Positions 34,986 to 45,663 of a DNA stretch of 64,000 bases are shown here, piece by piece (within the stretch, counting starts at the first letter, position 1; each line of letters opens with the position of its first letter). The notes beneath the pieces were generated by a model, which made no database searches, was not told the origin of the DNA, and saw only the letters and a list, made by a program, of their open reading frames with translations. The DNA comes from Bugula neritina. Lineage: Eukaryota; Bryozoa; Gymnolaemata; Cheilostomatida; Bugulidae. The stretch lies in assembly GCA_964035545.1 (NCBI GenBank), contig OZ037771.1:10361408-10425407 (forward strand). The letters run 5' to 3'. A program made the translations under genes and the position numbers.

Positions 34986-37592
34986 TAGAGTTAGTGATAG
35001 GCATTATATTTTTTTCTTTTCAGACAAGAAGACTGTCTTGGTATGCCACCAATCATTGTAGCTTTCTTGCTTTATTACTACATTGCATCAAAAGCTATTC
35101 TTAGCTAACAGTGCTATAATGATAATTCAATGTCCCTAGCACAGCACAGGTCAGTGTGTTCAGATCAAGCAGCCTCAGAGGAATATTTTTAACTTCTCTC
35201 TTTTAACTGAAGGCTTACTGCATTTACTACTATAATTTACAGACACACAATTTTATACTCTATCATTTACACTCTAGATCTACACTACTGGTTTTGACAT
35301 TTCGGATTACAAAAAATCTTATCTGTGCATCAATTTTGTAAGTCTCCATCAGATTATTGTGATGTCATTTTACTTACAGTTTATGTATACTTTCTACAAT
35401 AGCTAATGTCATCTTGTTTAAATCTGTATTATTTTCATAATATTTCTCTAACTTTTTGATTTATATTATTACTTACAGCAGTTTGAGTCACTATGTATAT
35501 TTATGCATTACCTTTAATGATGATACTCAGCTATTTCAAACTAATGTAGTTTATATTATCTAAAACCTTCCTGTGGCTTAATGCAGTTTGTATAATTTCT
35601 ATTTTTCTCATTATATTTCCAGGGTGTGCTTTGATAGGTAATAAACATAATAAACCTGTTGCCAAGTTGGCTGATAGATAAAGTCAATCAAAATCCAAGT
35701 TATCCAGACACTGTCACAAACCTGATACAAAGACTTACAAAAAGGTTTTACATTATTAACATAGCACCTTGCTATTTATTGTTAAATTTATAAATAAGTC
35801 AAATAAAATGCATTTAAAAAGCAACTTGTTCTTGTAATAATATTGTATTTAAAACAAAAAGTGTACAGGTTATCATGTATTGCGATAAATGGATTAGCAA
35901 TAAAATATATCAAAATGTGTCAGCATTCCTGGTGATGCCGGAGAAGTCACGAGCTTGTTACTACAAGCCAAATTATTTTCACGTTTGAAACATACACGAT
36001 AGGCACAGTTTTATAAACTATAATATAAAACCATGGAAACAAATTATATGCTAAACTAACATCGCTATTATTTTCATACCATACCAGCTACATGACGACT
36101 GGGCATTGCTGCAAACTATATAAATATTCAGTATTGTTCAATACCTGGTGACTGTAATTTTAAATGTAGTCTCACTCAACTGCAGTTAGGTTTGTTCTGA
36201 CATGCACTAAGTCCAAACTGCACAGAAAAATTGCTGAAGATCTCAAAAAGATGGAAGGATAGAGACAGGTAACAAGTGCTCTCCAAATACAACCTGATTA
36301 TTTTATTAATAGCTAATAGACTGACCTGCACAGAAAAAGAATAATAGATCAGAAGAGAGGCAGATTGCAAATCAGAAAATGTGTGTTGCGGTTATTTATA
36401 AAGAGCAATTTGAATTGATAACTCATTGGCAAGCAGAAATTTGTTGAAAACCTATTTGGAGTTTATTAGAGTATTAGTCTAATCCATAAGGATATTACCA
36501 CCACACCTCTTTACACATAATAAAGCACACCCAAGAAGAGTATGTTAACTTGATTTTAAAATAAAAACCCCTGAGCTTTTACTAGACACATCAAGGAAAT
36601 ATACCCCAAAAGAACAAGTTTGACTAGTTTAATATGTGTTAACTTAGAAGATGATTAAATATAAAGCCAGGTGTTAGTTAGTACAATCAAACATAAACAT
36701 GGTGGTGTACAGTTTGCAAAACCTCATTGCATTGATAATTAACATGCAATAACGCCAAGTTTTTGATCAAAATGTGGACATAGTACCTTTAGACCTCAGT
36801 AATAAATTTTCATTAACCTCTCCTACAAAACTAGTACTGTTTCTTGAAGACATTTTGATTTTATTTCTGGATTTCATGCTGGTTTTTTCCAAATTCCATT
36901 GCTTATTGACAAAATACAAGTCCACACAAGATAGATAAGGGTAACCTTCTAGCTGTCACTGCCTTGCTGAGGCCACATTATTAGTATATTATAAGAATTC
37001 AGTCCCGCCAAATAAAACCTCACTTAATTGTGCTAGAATTAGAATCTAAAAACCATGTTGTAGGTCTTCCTCTTCATCAGAGCACTTGTTTTTTCGAGTT
37101 TTCAATATTTTTTTGCAAAGTTATAGACAAAAAACTGCCCAGTTTTGGCCAATTTCATCTGAAAAGTTTATTTTTCAATCCCTGCCAAATATCTCAGCAG
37201 GAAAGTATGGTATTGGAATAGAACAAACACTGTCGGAAACCTGAGAAATTTATGCATAGCGAATTTTTTTATCCTTTCAATAGCCTTCATAGATTTTCTA
37301 CAAATTAGTGATTTATACACTGAAATGAAATATTTTTTCCTTAGCAATCACCAATGCACAGCACTTCGTGCCTCAGTGAACATGTAGAGATGAGAAGATG
37401 GAATGTTGATACCTGCATATTAGGCCTATTCATAGTGTAATCTCACGCTAAACAATCACTTGTAGGCAACACGCATGCCACTCACATAGCATTAAAATAA
37501 CAAGAACTTAAACTAGATTGTGAGCGAAATTTATCATATTTTCAGTGAGGATGCCCCAACTATCTTGTGCACTAATCATTTTCAAAAATATG
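34986..37592. other. Unassigned AT-rich DNA
   Basis: 2.6 kb without satellite or a supportable gene. A possible acceptor (ttttttcttttcag, ending about 35023) precedes a short open stretch ending in TAA near 35108, but nothing joins it. Short frames at 36176-36370 and 37030-37221 have no family signature. Confidence 0.5.
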
Positions 37593-37651
37593 CCCATACG
37601 GGCGTATGGCCTAGAACAGTCTATTTTCTTCTAGGCCATACGGCGTATGGG
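37593..37651. repeat. Nested inverted repeat (cruciform-like)
   Basis: Left arm 37593-37615 and right arm 37630-37651 are reverse complements apart from one or two bases in the centre of the arms, with a 14-base spacer. Each arm is itself a short palindrome (ccatacg…cgtatgg), so a hairpin or a four-armed fold is possible. Confidence 0.85.
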
Positions 37652-37791
37652 ACCGTAAGGGTAACAATACATCCCTGACTATATTACGATGTATTGCGGA
37701 GTGTTACATTATGTCTCAGCATATTACAATGTATTACAGTATATTTCAGTTTAGTACAGTGCATTGGAGTTTCTTCAGTATATTTCAGCAT

Positions 37792-38005
37792 ATATGAATG
37801 AACACACCTAAATTATCAAAGTTCTTTTTAATTTTGCTTAAGTTCCAATGTTTTTTGTCTAATTATTTACCTACTTTTGATTTCAGAGAGTTATGGTTTT
37901 TTCATAACACTCTGCATTCAAAAGTACCTGAATATTTAAGAAAAAACATGAGAAATCAAGCAAAATTGAGAAGAACCTTGATTATTTAGGTGTGTTCATT
38001 CATAT
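37792..38005. mobile_element. 214-bp foldback (hairpin MITE-like) element
   Basis: The left half beginning atatgaatgaacacaccta is mirrored by the right half ending ggtgtgttcattcatat. The arms match over almost their full length, with scattered mismatches, to a centre at about 37890-37910 (gttatg…cataac). The whole element is therefore one imperfect palindrome with nearly no spacer. It lies between satellite on the left and a short unique patch on the right. No clear target duplication was found. The 63-codon frame inside it is not a gene. Confidence 0.85.
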
Positions 38006-38739
38006 TTTACTAGTTTTGAGCAAAAACCAGCCAAATTGTAAAAAATAGCTAAAAACTGGAAATTTCCAGTGTGTACTAAATTAACTAAAATAATTTATAT
38101 TACAGTTTATTGCATTGTATTACAGTGTCTTACAGTTTCTTTTAAAATTTCACAGGCTATTACAGTGTCTGAAATTGTAAGACATTGTATAACACTTCAT
38201 TTCAATATATCACGGTGTTTTACAATATACATTATTTCAATATGTTACAGTCTCTTGCTGTATATTACATTGTCTTGAAAAAATTACAATGTATTGCAAT
38301 ATTTTACAGTGTCTTGCAATTTATTACAGTATAATACATTGTATTACTGTGTCATGCAGTTTATTACAGAATATCACAGGTTATTACAGTGTTTAATAAT
38401 GTGTGACATTTTATAACATGACATTTGAATATATTACAGTGTTTTACAATATACGAGTATTTCACTAAATTACAGTGTCTTGAAAAATACTTCAGTGTCT
38501 TGCAATATTTTACAGTATCTTGCAATATATTAGGGTGTATTACAAAATATTGCAGTTTATCGCCTTGTGTTACAGTGTCTTACAATTTCTTACAGAATTT
38601 TAGAGGCTTATTACAGGTATATTACAATGTATCACAGTATATTTCAGTCTATTAACCTTTCTTGCAGTATATTACCATGTACTGCATTTTATTACAGTTT
38701 ATTGCTTTTGGTTACAATATGTGACAGCATATCGCAACA

Positions 38740-39200
38740 TAAAACTGTTTATTACAGTGTATAACATTGTATTGTATTTTATTACAATATATTTCAGTAT
38801 CTTACAGGGTATAACAATATATTTCAGTATCTTACAGTGTATAACATTGTATTGTGTTTTATTACAATATATTTCAGTATCTTACAGTGTATAACATTGT
38901 ATTGTATTTTATTACAATATATTTCAGTATCTTACAGTGTATAACATTGTATTGTATTTTATCACAATATATTTCAGTATCTTACAGGGTATAACAATAT
39001 ATTTCAGTATCTTACAGGGTATAACATTGTATTGTATTTTATTACAATATATTTCAGTATCTTACAGGGTATAACATTGTATTGTATTTTATTACAATAT
39101 ATTTCAGTATCTTACAGGGTATAACATTGTATTGTATTTTATTACAATATATTTCAGTATCTTACAGGGTATAACAATGTATTGCAGTATATTTCAGTAT
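38740..39200. repeat. 50-bp tandem repeat within SatB-like array
   Basis: About eight near-identical 50-bp units starting cttacagggtataacattgt. Some shortened 30-bp units lack the attgtattttattacaata part. This homogeneity contrasts with the degenerate array around it and points to recent local amplification. Confidence 0.88.
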
Positions 39201-39930
39201 TTTACGCTGTGTTAATGTAGGTTAAAGTTTATTACAATATGTTGCATTAAATTACAGTGTATAATGCTGTACTATTACAAATTTTTACAGTATATTACAG
39301 TACATTGCAATGTGTTGCAGTATTTTATAGTGTATTACAGTATATTACAGTTTATTATAATATTGTATTACTGCATGTCTTCAATTTTCTTGCTGAATCG
39401 TACAGGATAGTACATTGTCTGACAATGTATGATATAGTATTACACTGTATTACAGTATGTCAAAGTGTATTGCAGTAGGTTTCACTATATTATAATGTAT
39501 TAGTTTCAGTCTCTTACAATGCGTTGCGGTTTATTACAGTGCATTGCAGCGTATTACGGTATCCTACAGTGTTTTACAATTTACTGCAGTCTATTACAGT
39601 ATGTTACGTTATAGTACATTCTGTTTTAGTATTTTTCTGTATCCTACATTGTATTACAGTTTAATACAGAATATTTCAATATATTATAGGGTATTATAGT
39701 ATCTTACAGCGCTTTACAATATATGAAGGTATATTACATTAAACTACAATGTTTTATAATTTCTTACAAAACGTTATAGGATATCAAACTGTCCGACAAT
39801 GCGTGACATTGTGTTACACTACATTTCAATTTAGCACGGTATTTTACAATATATTTCAGTATATTACAGCTTCTTGCAACAAATTACAATTTATTACAGT
39901 ATTTTACAGTTTATTACATTGTTTTACCAT

Positions 39931-41197
39931 ATATACTGAAATACACTGTAATAGATTGCAAGACACTGTAATATAGTGAAACATATTGTAAAACACTGTA
40001 ATATTTTCAAATGTAGTGTAATGCACTGTCATACAATGTCAGACACTGAAAAACTTTTAACATTCTGAAAGAAACCGTAAAACACAGAAACACAGGGTAT
40101 TAAACTGTAATATACGGTGATATATTGCAAGACAGTGCAATAAACTGCAACATGTTGTAAAACACTGTGATATACTGCAATGTAGTGTTATACAATGTCA
40201 ATCATGGTCAGACACTTTAATATTTCATAATATTATGTAAAATAAAAAAATAAAACATTGTAGCTCTATGTAATAAGCTTTAATGTATTGTATTTCACTG
40301 TAACATACTGCCATACACTCTAATATACTGAAAGACACTGTAATAACTTTTAGTCCAATATCATATACTGTAATATACTGTAATACACTGTAATATATTG
40401 CAAGACACTGTAACATGTTGCAAGACATTGTAAAATATTGCAAGAGACAGTAATATACTAAAATATGTTGTAAAAAACCGTAAAATGTTGAAACGTAGTG
40501 TTATACAATGTCATACGCTTTCAGACACTATATAATTATCTGTAAGATTGTGTAAGCAATTGTAGGAAACTGTAATACAATGCAATAAACTGTAGTATAC
40601 TGTAATACACTGTAATATATTGTAAGACACTGTAACATATTGCGAGACACTGTAATATTTTTCAAGACACTTTAACATACTGAAACATATTGTAAAACAG
40701 TTTAATATATTCAAATGTAGTATTATACAATGTCATGCATTTTTAACCACTGTAATAACATGTGATATTCTGTAAAAATCTGTTTGACACTGTAATACAA
40801 TTTAATACACTGTAATATTTTGTAAGACACTGTAATATATTGCAAGAGACTGTAATATACTGAAATAATATATTGTCAAACACTGTAATATATTCAAATG
40901 TAATGTTATACAATGTCACACATTTTCAAACACTGTAACAATATGGAACATTTTGTAGAAGTTGTGTGACACAGTAATACAATGTAATACACCGTAATAT
41001 ACTGTAATACACCGTATTATATTTCAAGACACTGTAATAAATTGCAAGAGACTGTAATATACTGAAATATATTTTAATAACCTATAATACAATGTCATAC
41101 ACTGTAATATACTGTATTACACGGTTTTATATTGTGACATGCTGTAACCTACTGTAATACACTGCAATGCACTGAAATATAGTGCAAAACACTTTAA
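39931..41197 (+). repeat. SatB-like array, forward
   Basis: The sense reverts to actgtaatatactg units, with the caatgtcagacactg marker recurring about every 200 bp (near 40025, 40205, 40520, 40733 and 40915). It is interrupted at 41198 by a TTAA-flanked element. Confidence 0.88.
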
Positions 41198-41965
41198 AGG
41201 ATTGCTCTATCTTAGTTTATTACAATCACATTATAATTATGAACTATAATCTAATGTGTATGCAAACAATTGTGACTTTGCAAAGGGATATATGCCTAGA
41301 AAACAGCTTTTCAAAATTTTAATTTTGAGGGAGGTAAAATTTTCAGCCATGAAAAAGAATAGCCTAATACGTGACGTGTGAACGCCAGTAACTATGCTGC
41401 ACGTGCTAACTATAACGCTAGTATTCAAGGTTGCTGAGCGCAACATCAACCAATAACGCTCAAGCAGTTACAGTGCGCTATATAGGTCAGCTTTGGTGCG
41501 CCCGTAATATTGCACAATCTGACCTAGTTTAGATCGATCGCAGGCATTCATCCTAAAGAATGCATGTTTTTGCAATGCTTTTTTTTATGTTTACAAGCAA
41601 AATATGGCCTAATGTTATTACATACATGTTATTTAACATGTCAAAAAACTATAGATTGAGATAATTCACATTTGCACTTCTATAAATATACAAATTACGA
41701 GCTGAAAGATCACATCTCACAGTCATATTTCTATAGTTATTCATTTGTATAGTCACGTGACCAGCAGGAATGCTGGCGTTGTTACGTCACATTTCCCAGC
41801 TCATTTCAAAATCGGCGTTTTGGCTGTTACCAATCTACACCCTCAACTTCAACTAACTTTTTCTACCTTTGGTCAAATGCTTTTTGTCAATGCATGCTTA
41901 GAAAAACACAATATTATGTGTGTTTGACCTAAATGGCCATTTATTAGACAAGATAGAGCAATCCT
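41198..41965. mobile_element. TTAA-flanked MITE (piggyBac-like target)
   Basis: A 768-bp element with perfect 16-bp terminal inverted repeats (AGGATTGCTCTATCTT at 41198-41213; its complement at 41950-41965), flanked by TTAA at 41194-41197 and 41966-41969. Weaker inverted similarity continues inward (gtgacgtgtgaacgccag against ctggcgttgttacgtcac). It interrupts the SatB-like array, and a paralogous uninterrupted site is at 42444-42485. No transposase frame is present, so it is non-autonomous. TTAA targeting is the piggyBac hallmark, but these termini do not begin with the usual CCC. Confidence 0.82.
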
Positions 41966-42650
41966 TTAATATACTGCAATACTGTGTACTAGATTGCAAT
42001 ATACTGTGATGCATAGTAATATGCTTAAACATAATACATCCTAATATAGCGCAATACAATGTCATACATTGCCAGATAATGTGAAAACCTTTAATATTCT
42101 GAAAGAAACTGTAAAACACGATAAAACAATGCAATATACAGTACTATACAGTATATACTGTAATATACGGTAATACACTGTAATATATTGCAAGACAATA
42201 CAATATACTGAAATATACTGTGAAACATTGTGATATATTGAAATGTAGTGTTACACAAAAACATACATTTTCAGACACTTTAATATTATATAATATTCTA
42301 TAAAATAAAAATATAAAACATTGTAGTTCAATGTAATAATCTGTAATACAATGGCATTCACTGTAATATACTATATTACACGGTTTTTTATGTTGACATG
42401 CTGTAACCTACTGTAATACACTGCAATGCACTGAAAAATAATGCAACACCCTTTAATATACTGCAATACTGTGTACTATAGACTGAAATACAATCTGATT
42501 CATTGTAATATACTGAAACATATTGAAACACACGTTAATACATTGTAATAGAGTATAATGGAATGTCATAAATTGTCAGACACTATGAAAACCTTTAACA
42601 TTCTGAAAAAATACTCTAAGACACGGTAATACAATGTAATAAACTTGCTG
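41966..42650 (+). repeat. SatB-like array, forward, right of MITE
   Basis: Continuation of the 39.9-41.2 kb array. The segment near 42372-42485 repeats that near 41110-41197 plus 41966-41995, showing a shared higher-order unit split by the MITE. Confidence 0.85.
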
Positions 42651-42818
42651 TTGTCACATATCAATAAATTGTTGCATGCAGATCTTTAATAGTATAGCAT
42701 GATTAGGCTACTGCTTGCAGCTCTTCACATGTATGCAGCAGGGAGGATATATAACTTTCGTAAGCTGCAACTGTTTTTAGGAGAAATTTCTTTTCAAAAA
42801 TAAAAAATATGTACTTTT

Positions 42819-42885
42819 AAACTCTCTCCCTCTCCCCCTCCCCCGTCCCCTCGATCCTCCCCCCCCCCCTTTCTCTCTCTCTCAT
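42819..42885. repeat. Polypyrimidine/polypurine tract
   Basis: About 65 bases almost wholly C and T, with runs ccccctccccc and cccccccccc and ending in (tc)n. The purine strand has several G-runs, so triplex or G-quadruplex folding is possible. Confidence 0.8.
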
Positions 42886-42969
42886 AATAATTGTTATGTT
42901 ACTATACTTGTTTTTCTCATTCTCTATAAGAAGATGAAACCAATATAACGTGAAAACCAAAGTACCTAT

Positions 42970-43100
42970 CATCAACAGAGGTAGGTGCAGTAATGGAGAA
43001 ATCGAAAAAAGCCAGTGTTTTACAGCATAAGTGTAATATAAGAAGTTATGTTCTCGCAAGAATTTCCACCCGTGTCCCAAACCAAAATTAAATAATCAAA
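42970..43100. mobile_element. MITE-like fragment related to 58800
   Basis: Starts ggtaggtgcagtaatggaga and shares scattered blocks (agaagttatg, aaaattaaa, aaagag) with the element at 58797-58932. It seems to lack the second terminal repeat. Confidence 0.5.
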
Positions 43101-43599
43101 TTAAAGAGCTTAGGAAGGTAAAAAGTAAAGCCTTTAAAATGAAAAAGTGATCATGATAACTAGTTTCAGCTTTTTTATTGTTTTCAAATTGTTATAAAAA
43201 TAAAAATAATACTGTTTGTTTTCAACAATTAAGATTAACCAAATAAAGGAGATAATTGACATTAACGTCTCTGCGCATGGATACAATAAACAAATTAGCG
43301 GCAACAAAGCACATTTCAAAATTGCTGTCCAGTGTCTGTAGTTTCATTTTAATAACTTTACTCTATTATTCATGTCAGTGAAGCGTTACAAGTTGATATC
43401 TTATTGATGTACGGGTTACACTTACAGGTTGTTTTTTTTCTTTTTCTTGTAAGGTTGATCACCTAGACTAGGTTTAGTGTCTAACTATTGAAAAAATTAT
43501 TTATCTTTTTTTCAGATTTGTTGTGTTAACATTTAACTTCATCATATTGATATTCATTATCATCATGAATAAGTTAATGTTATACTCATTCAATTTAAT

Positions 43600-44110
43600 A
43601 TTATTATTTAGATTACTATTACTATTAGTATTATTATTAGTATTACTAGTAATAGTATTGAATATTGATAATGCAGTATTAATATTACTATAGTTATAGT
43701 ATTAGTATAACTATAAGTATTACTATTAGTATTAGTGTTACTAGTTTAGTAGTCACTAGTACTAGTACTAGTAGTAGTTAGTAATATAAATATTTCTACT
43801 GATAGTAATACTCTAATACTAATAGTAATACTAATTGCTAATCAAATTAGACTTATAATTAGTATTACTGTTGACGTATTCCGTAAAAATAATAGTAATA
43901 GTAATGCTATTACTATTAGTATTAGACTTAGTAAGTCAAAGAGTTGTTTGTTTGTTAATTCACAATCTGAGTCATAGTGATAGCCATAACCATAATGATA
44001 AATCCATAATTGTTATCACAACAATAATCATCATCACTGTGATCATGGGGATTAATCATAATAATAATGATAATTATTATTTTTAATATTTATAATCATA
44101 ACCATTAATA
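43600..44110. repeat. Degenerate trinucleotide-rich region
   Basis: Irregular runs of tta, tag and att triplets (attactattagtattatta…) on both strands, grading into ataatcat-type repeats. The 71-codon frame at 43871-44086 is repeat-derived. Confidence 0.7.
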
Positions 44111-44543
44111 TTATAATTATGTAATAATTGAATAACCTAGAGGTGTAAGAACCACTAGGCCTCAAAATAGGTTTAGCCCTTTAGCTCAAATTGCGACTAC
44201 AAGTGCATTTCAAACAAAATGTAAAACTGAAAATCAAGGAGAAAGAAAAAGTCATTAGACTAAGTATAAGTATTAGTATCAGTTTAATATGTTATGAAGT
44301 TTCTGAAAATGAAACCTAAACATAATGCTTAAGCTATACTTACACCTAGGTTGTATTAAGTTATAATTATAGCAATTATTTTGGTTCTTTAGTTATCAAC
44401 CTATTTTCTTTCAATTTATTTTATATCTGGTTAATAAGATTTATTATAAATTTGCTTTAATCTTATGTTGATAAAGTTACCCATGTTCTAGTGTAAGTCT
44501 ACAGCAAGAATTATTAAAACTTTTAACTATAATTTACATATAT

Positions 44544-44984
44544 TGTAAGAGTTATGCTCTGTATTATATTGAAAGGGCAATTCCGTATCCTTCTACATTT
44601 ATATGCATCAGGAATGATGTAGTTGTCCTGCAGCAGATCAGCTGTTGCCTCGTTAATAGTCGGATCAGACAATCAGCGGAGCCGATGATGTTATCCACTA
44701 CAAGCTTTCACGGATAGCCATGCATGGGATGAAATCAAATGCATGGGGTGAGACTATTGACATGAGCTAATAAGCAGCGTGCTTGAAGAGCGCGCAGTTG
44801 GCTAGTAGTAGCAGGATAGTTGAGTCGTGTTATACACTTGTGCAATTATGTAATACTTGTGCGTTTTTCTCTTGTTAGTAATTCTTATATCATTTGTGTA
44901 AATAAACTATACTCTTATTCCAAGTCGGCAGCATTCATTCAGCTTCAATTACCCACAATTAAGTAAAATCATAAATTTACAACA
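44544..44984 (+). repeat. Probable 5' LTR of degenerate Gypsy
   Basis: The region ends TTTACAACA one base before the primer site, as in the intact element, and contains tgtgtaaataaactatac near 44895, which resembles the polyadenylation-signal segment of the intact LTR. The rest is not alignable by eye to the 664-bp LTR. The start at a tgtaagag is a guess. Confidence 0.45.
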
Positions 44985-44985
44985 G

Positions 44986-45003
44986 TGGTGGCAGCAGTGG
45001 GAT
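44986..45003 (+). promoter_or_regulatory. tRNA-Leu primer-binding site, degenerate Gypsy
   Basis: TGGTGGCAGCAGTGGGAT matches the complement of the tRNA-Leu 3' end with one mismatch. It lies just after the LTR-like end, as in the other two Gypsy elements. Confidence 0.75.
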
Positions 45004-45043
45004 ACAAATTGAAGTTAATGCTCCTAGCTAAGGAGTAGAAGAG

Positions 45044-45663
45044 TATGGCCAGTGACGACGAAAGGGCATCCCCCATCTGGAGCAGACTGAACCGGCAGCC
45101 ATATAGGATGTCATAGGCGGCCCAACGCTGCCTATGGACAGGTACCATTTGCTGGCTCCTACCTTCTCAAGAGAAGATGTAGAGCAATTTATCGCTGAGC
45201 TCAGCGACATAGCAGCCATCTGTCGATAGCCTGCACGAATTACTCTAATCCAGCTGTGGTTGCGCCTGACAGGAGCGGCCAAACCTTATGGTATTGGTTA
45301 GGATGTTGACGGCATCTTCGATGCCTTGAGAGCTAAATTTGGGCTCACCGCTCGAGATGCGTGTGTCTAACTTCAAGGGCTTAGGAGAGATCCTAAGACT
45401 TCCTTGCGAGAACACGCGGCGTGGTGGAACGGATGGCACAAGTCGGTTATAGCGACTTGCCTGCAGAAGGCCGACAGAGTTTGGCGCTGAATGCTTTTCT
45501 CCAATCTGTCAACAACATGGGCTTGAAAAGGCATCTGCTAGTAGCCGAAGTTGATACGATGAAGAGGGCTCTCTTGCTTGGAAATGCCCATTTTCAAGCC
45601 GATGGTGCTTGTCGGCCTGGGATAACTGCGCAGGAAGTAGAAGCCGATAACGGGGTGTTAGAG
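45044..45663 (+). pseudogene. Degenerate Gypsy gag, truncated
   Basis: Related to gag of the intact element: an ATG at 45044, then blocks like YGI…DVDGIFDALRAKFGL (about 45290-45350) and LPAEGRQSLALNAFLQSVNNMGLKRHLLVAEVDT-type sequence (45460-45560). At least one frameshift and several stops separate the blocks. The match ends near 45655, at the position of EADN, where the intact copy continues to its zinc knuckle. The next recognisable sequence is pol. Confidence 0.8.

Larger units (their letters stand above)
37675..39930 (-). repeat. SatB-like array, inverted
   Basis: Units here read in the reverse sense (ttacagtatattacagt). The block is interrupted by a foldback element and a non-satellite patch at about 37792-38090, and contains a 50-bp local tandem at 38740-39200. 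At about 39930 the sense flips. Confidence 0.9.
42651..44543. other. Unassigned DNA with simple repeats
   Basis: No gene was identified. It contains a pyrimidine-rich tract (42819-42885), a MITE-like fragment (42970-43100) and trinucleotide-rich DNA (about 43600-44110). Confidence 0.5.

Noticed and set aside
35010-35110. Possible terminal exon after ttttttcttttcag
   Set aside because: Only about 28 codons to a stop and no upstream exon can be joined.
1461-42650. Regular repeats considered as a CRISPR array
   Set aside because: Units are contiguous and degenerate without unique spacers, no cas genes occur, and the context is eukaryotic.
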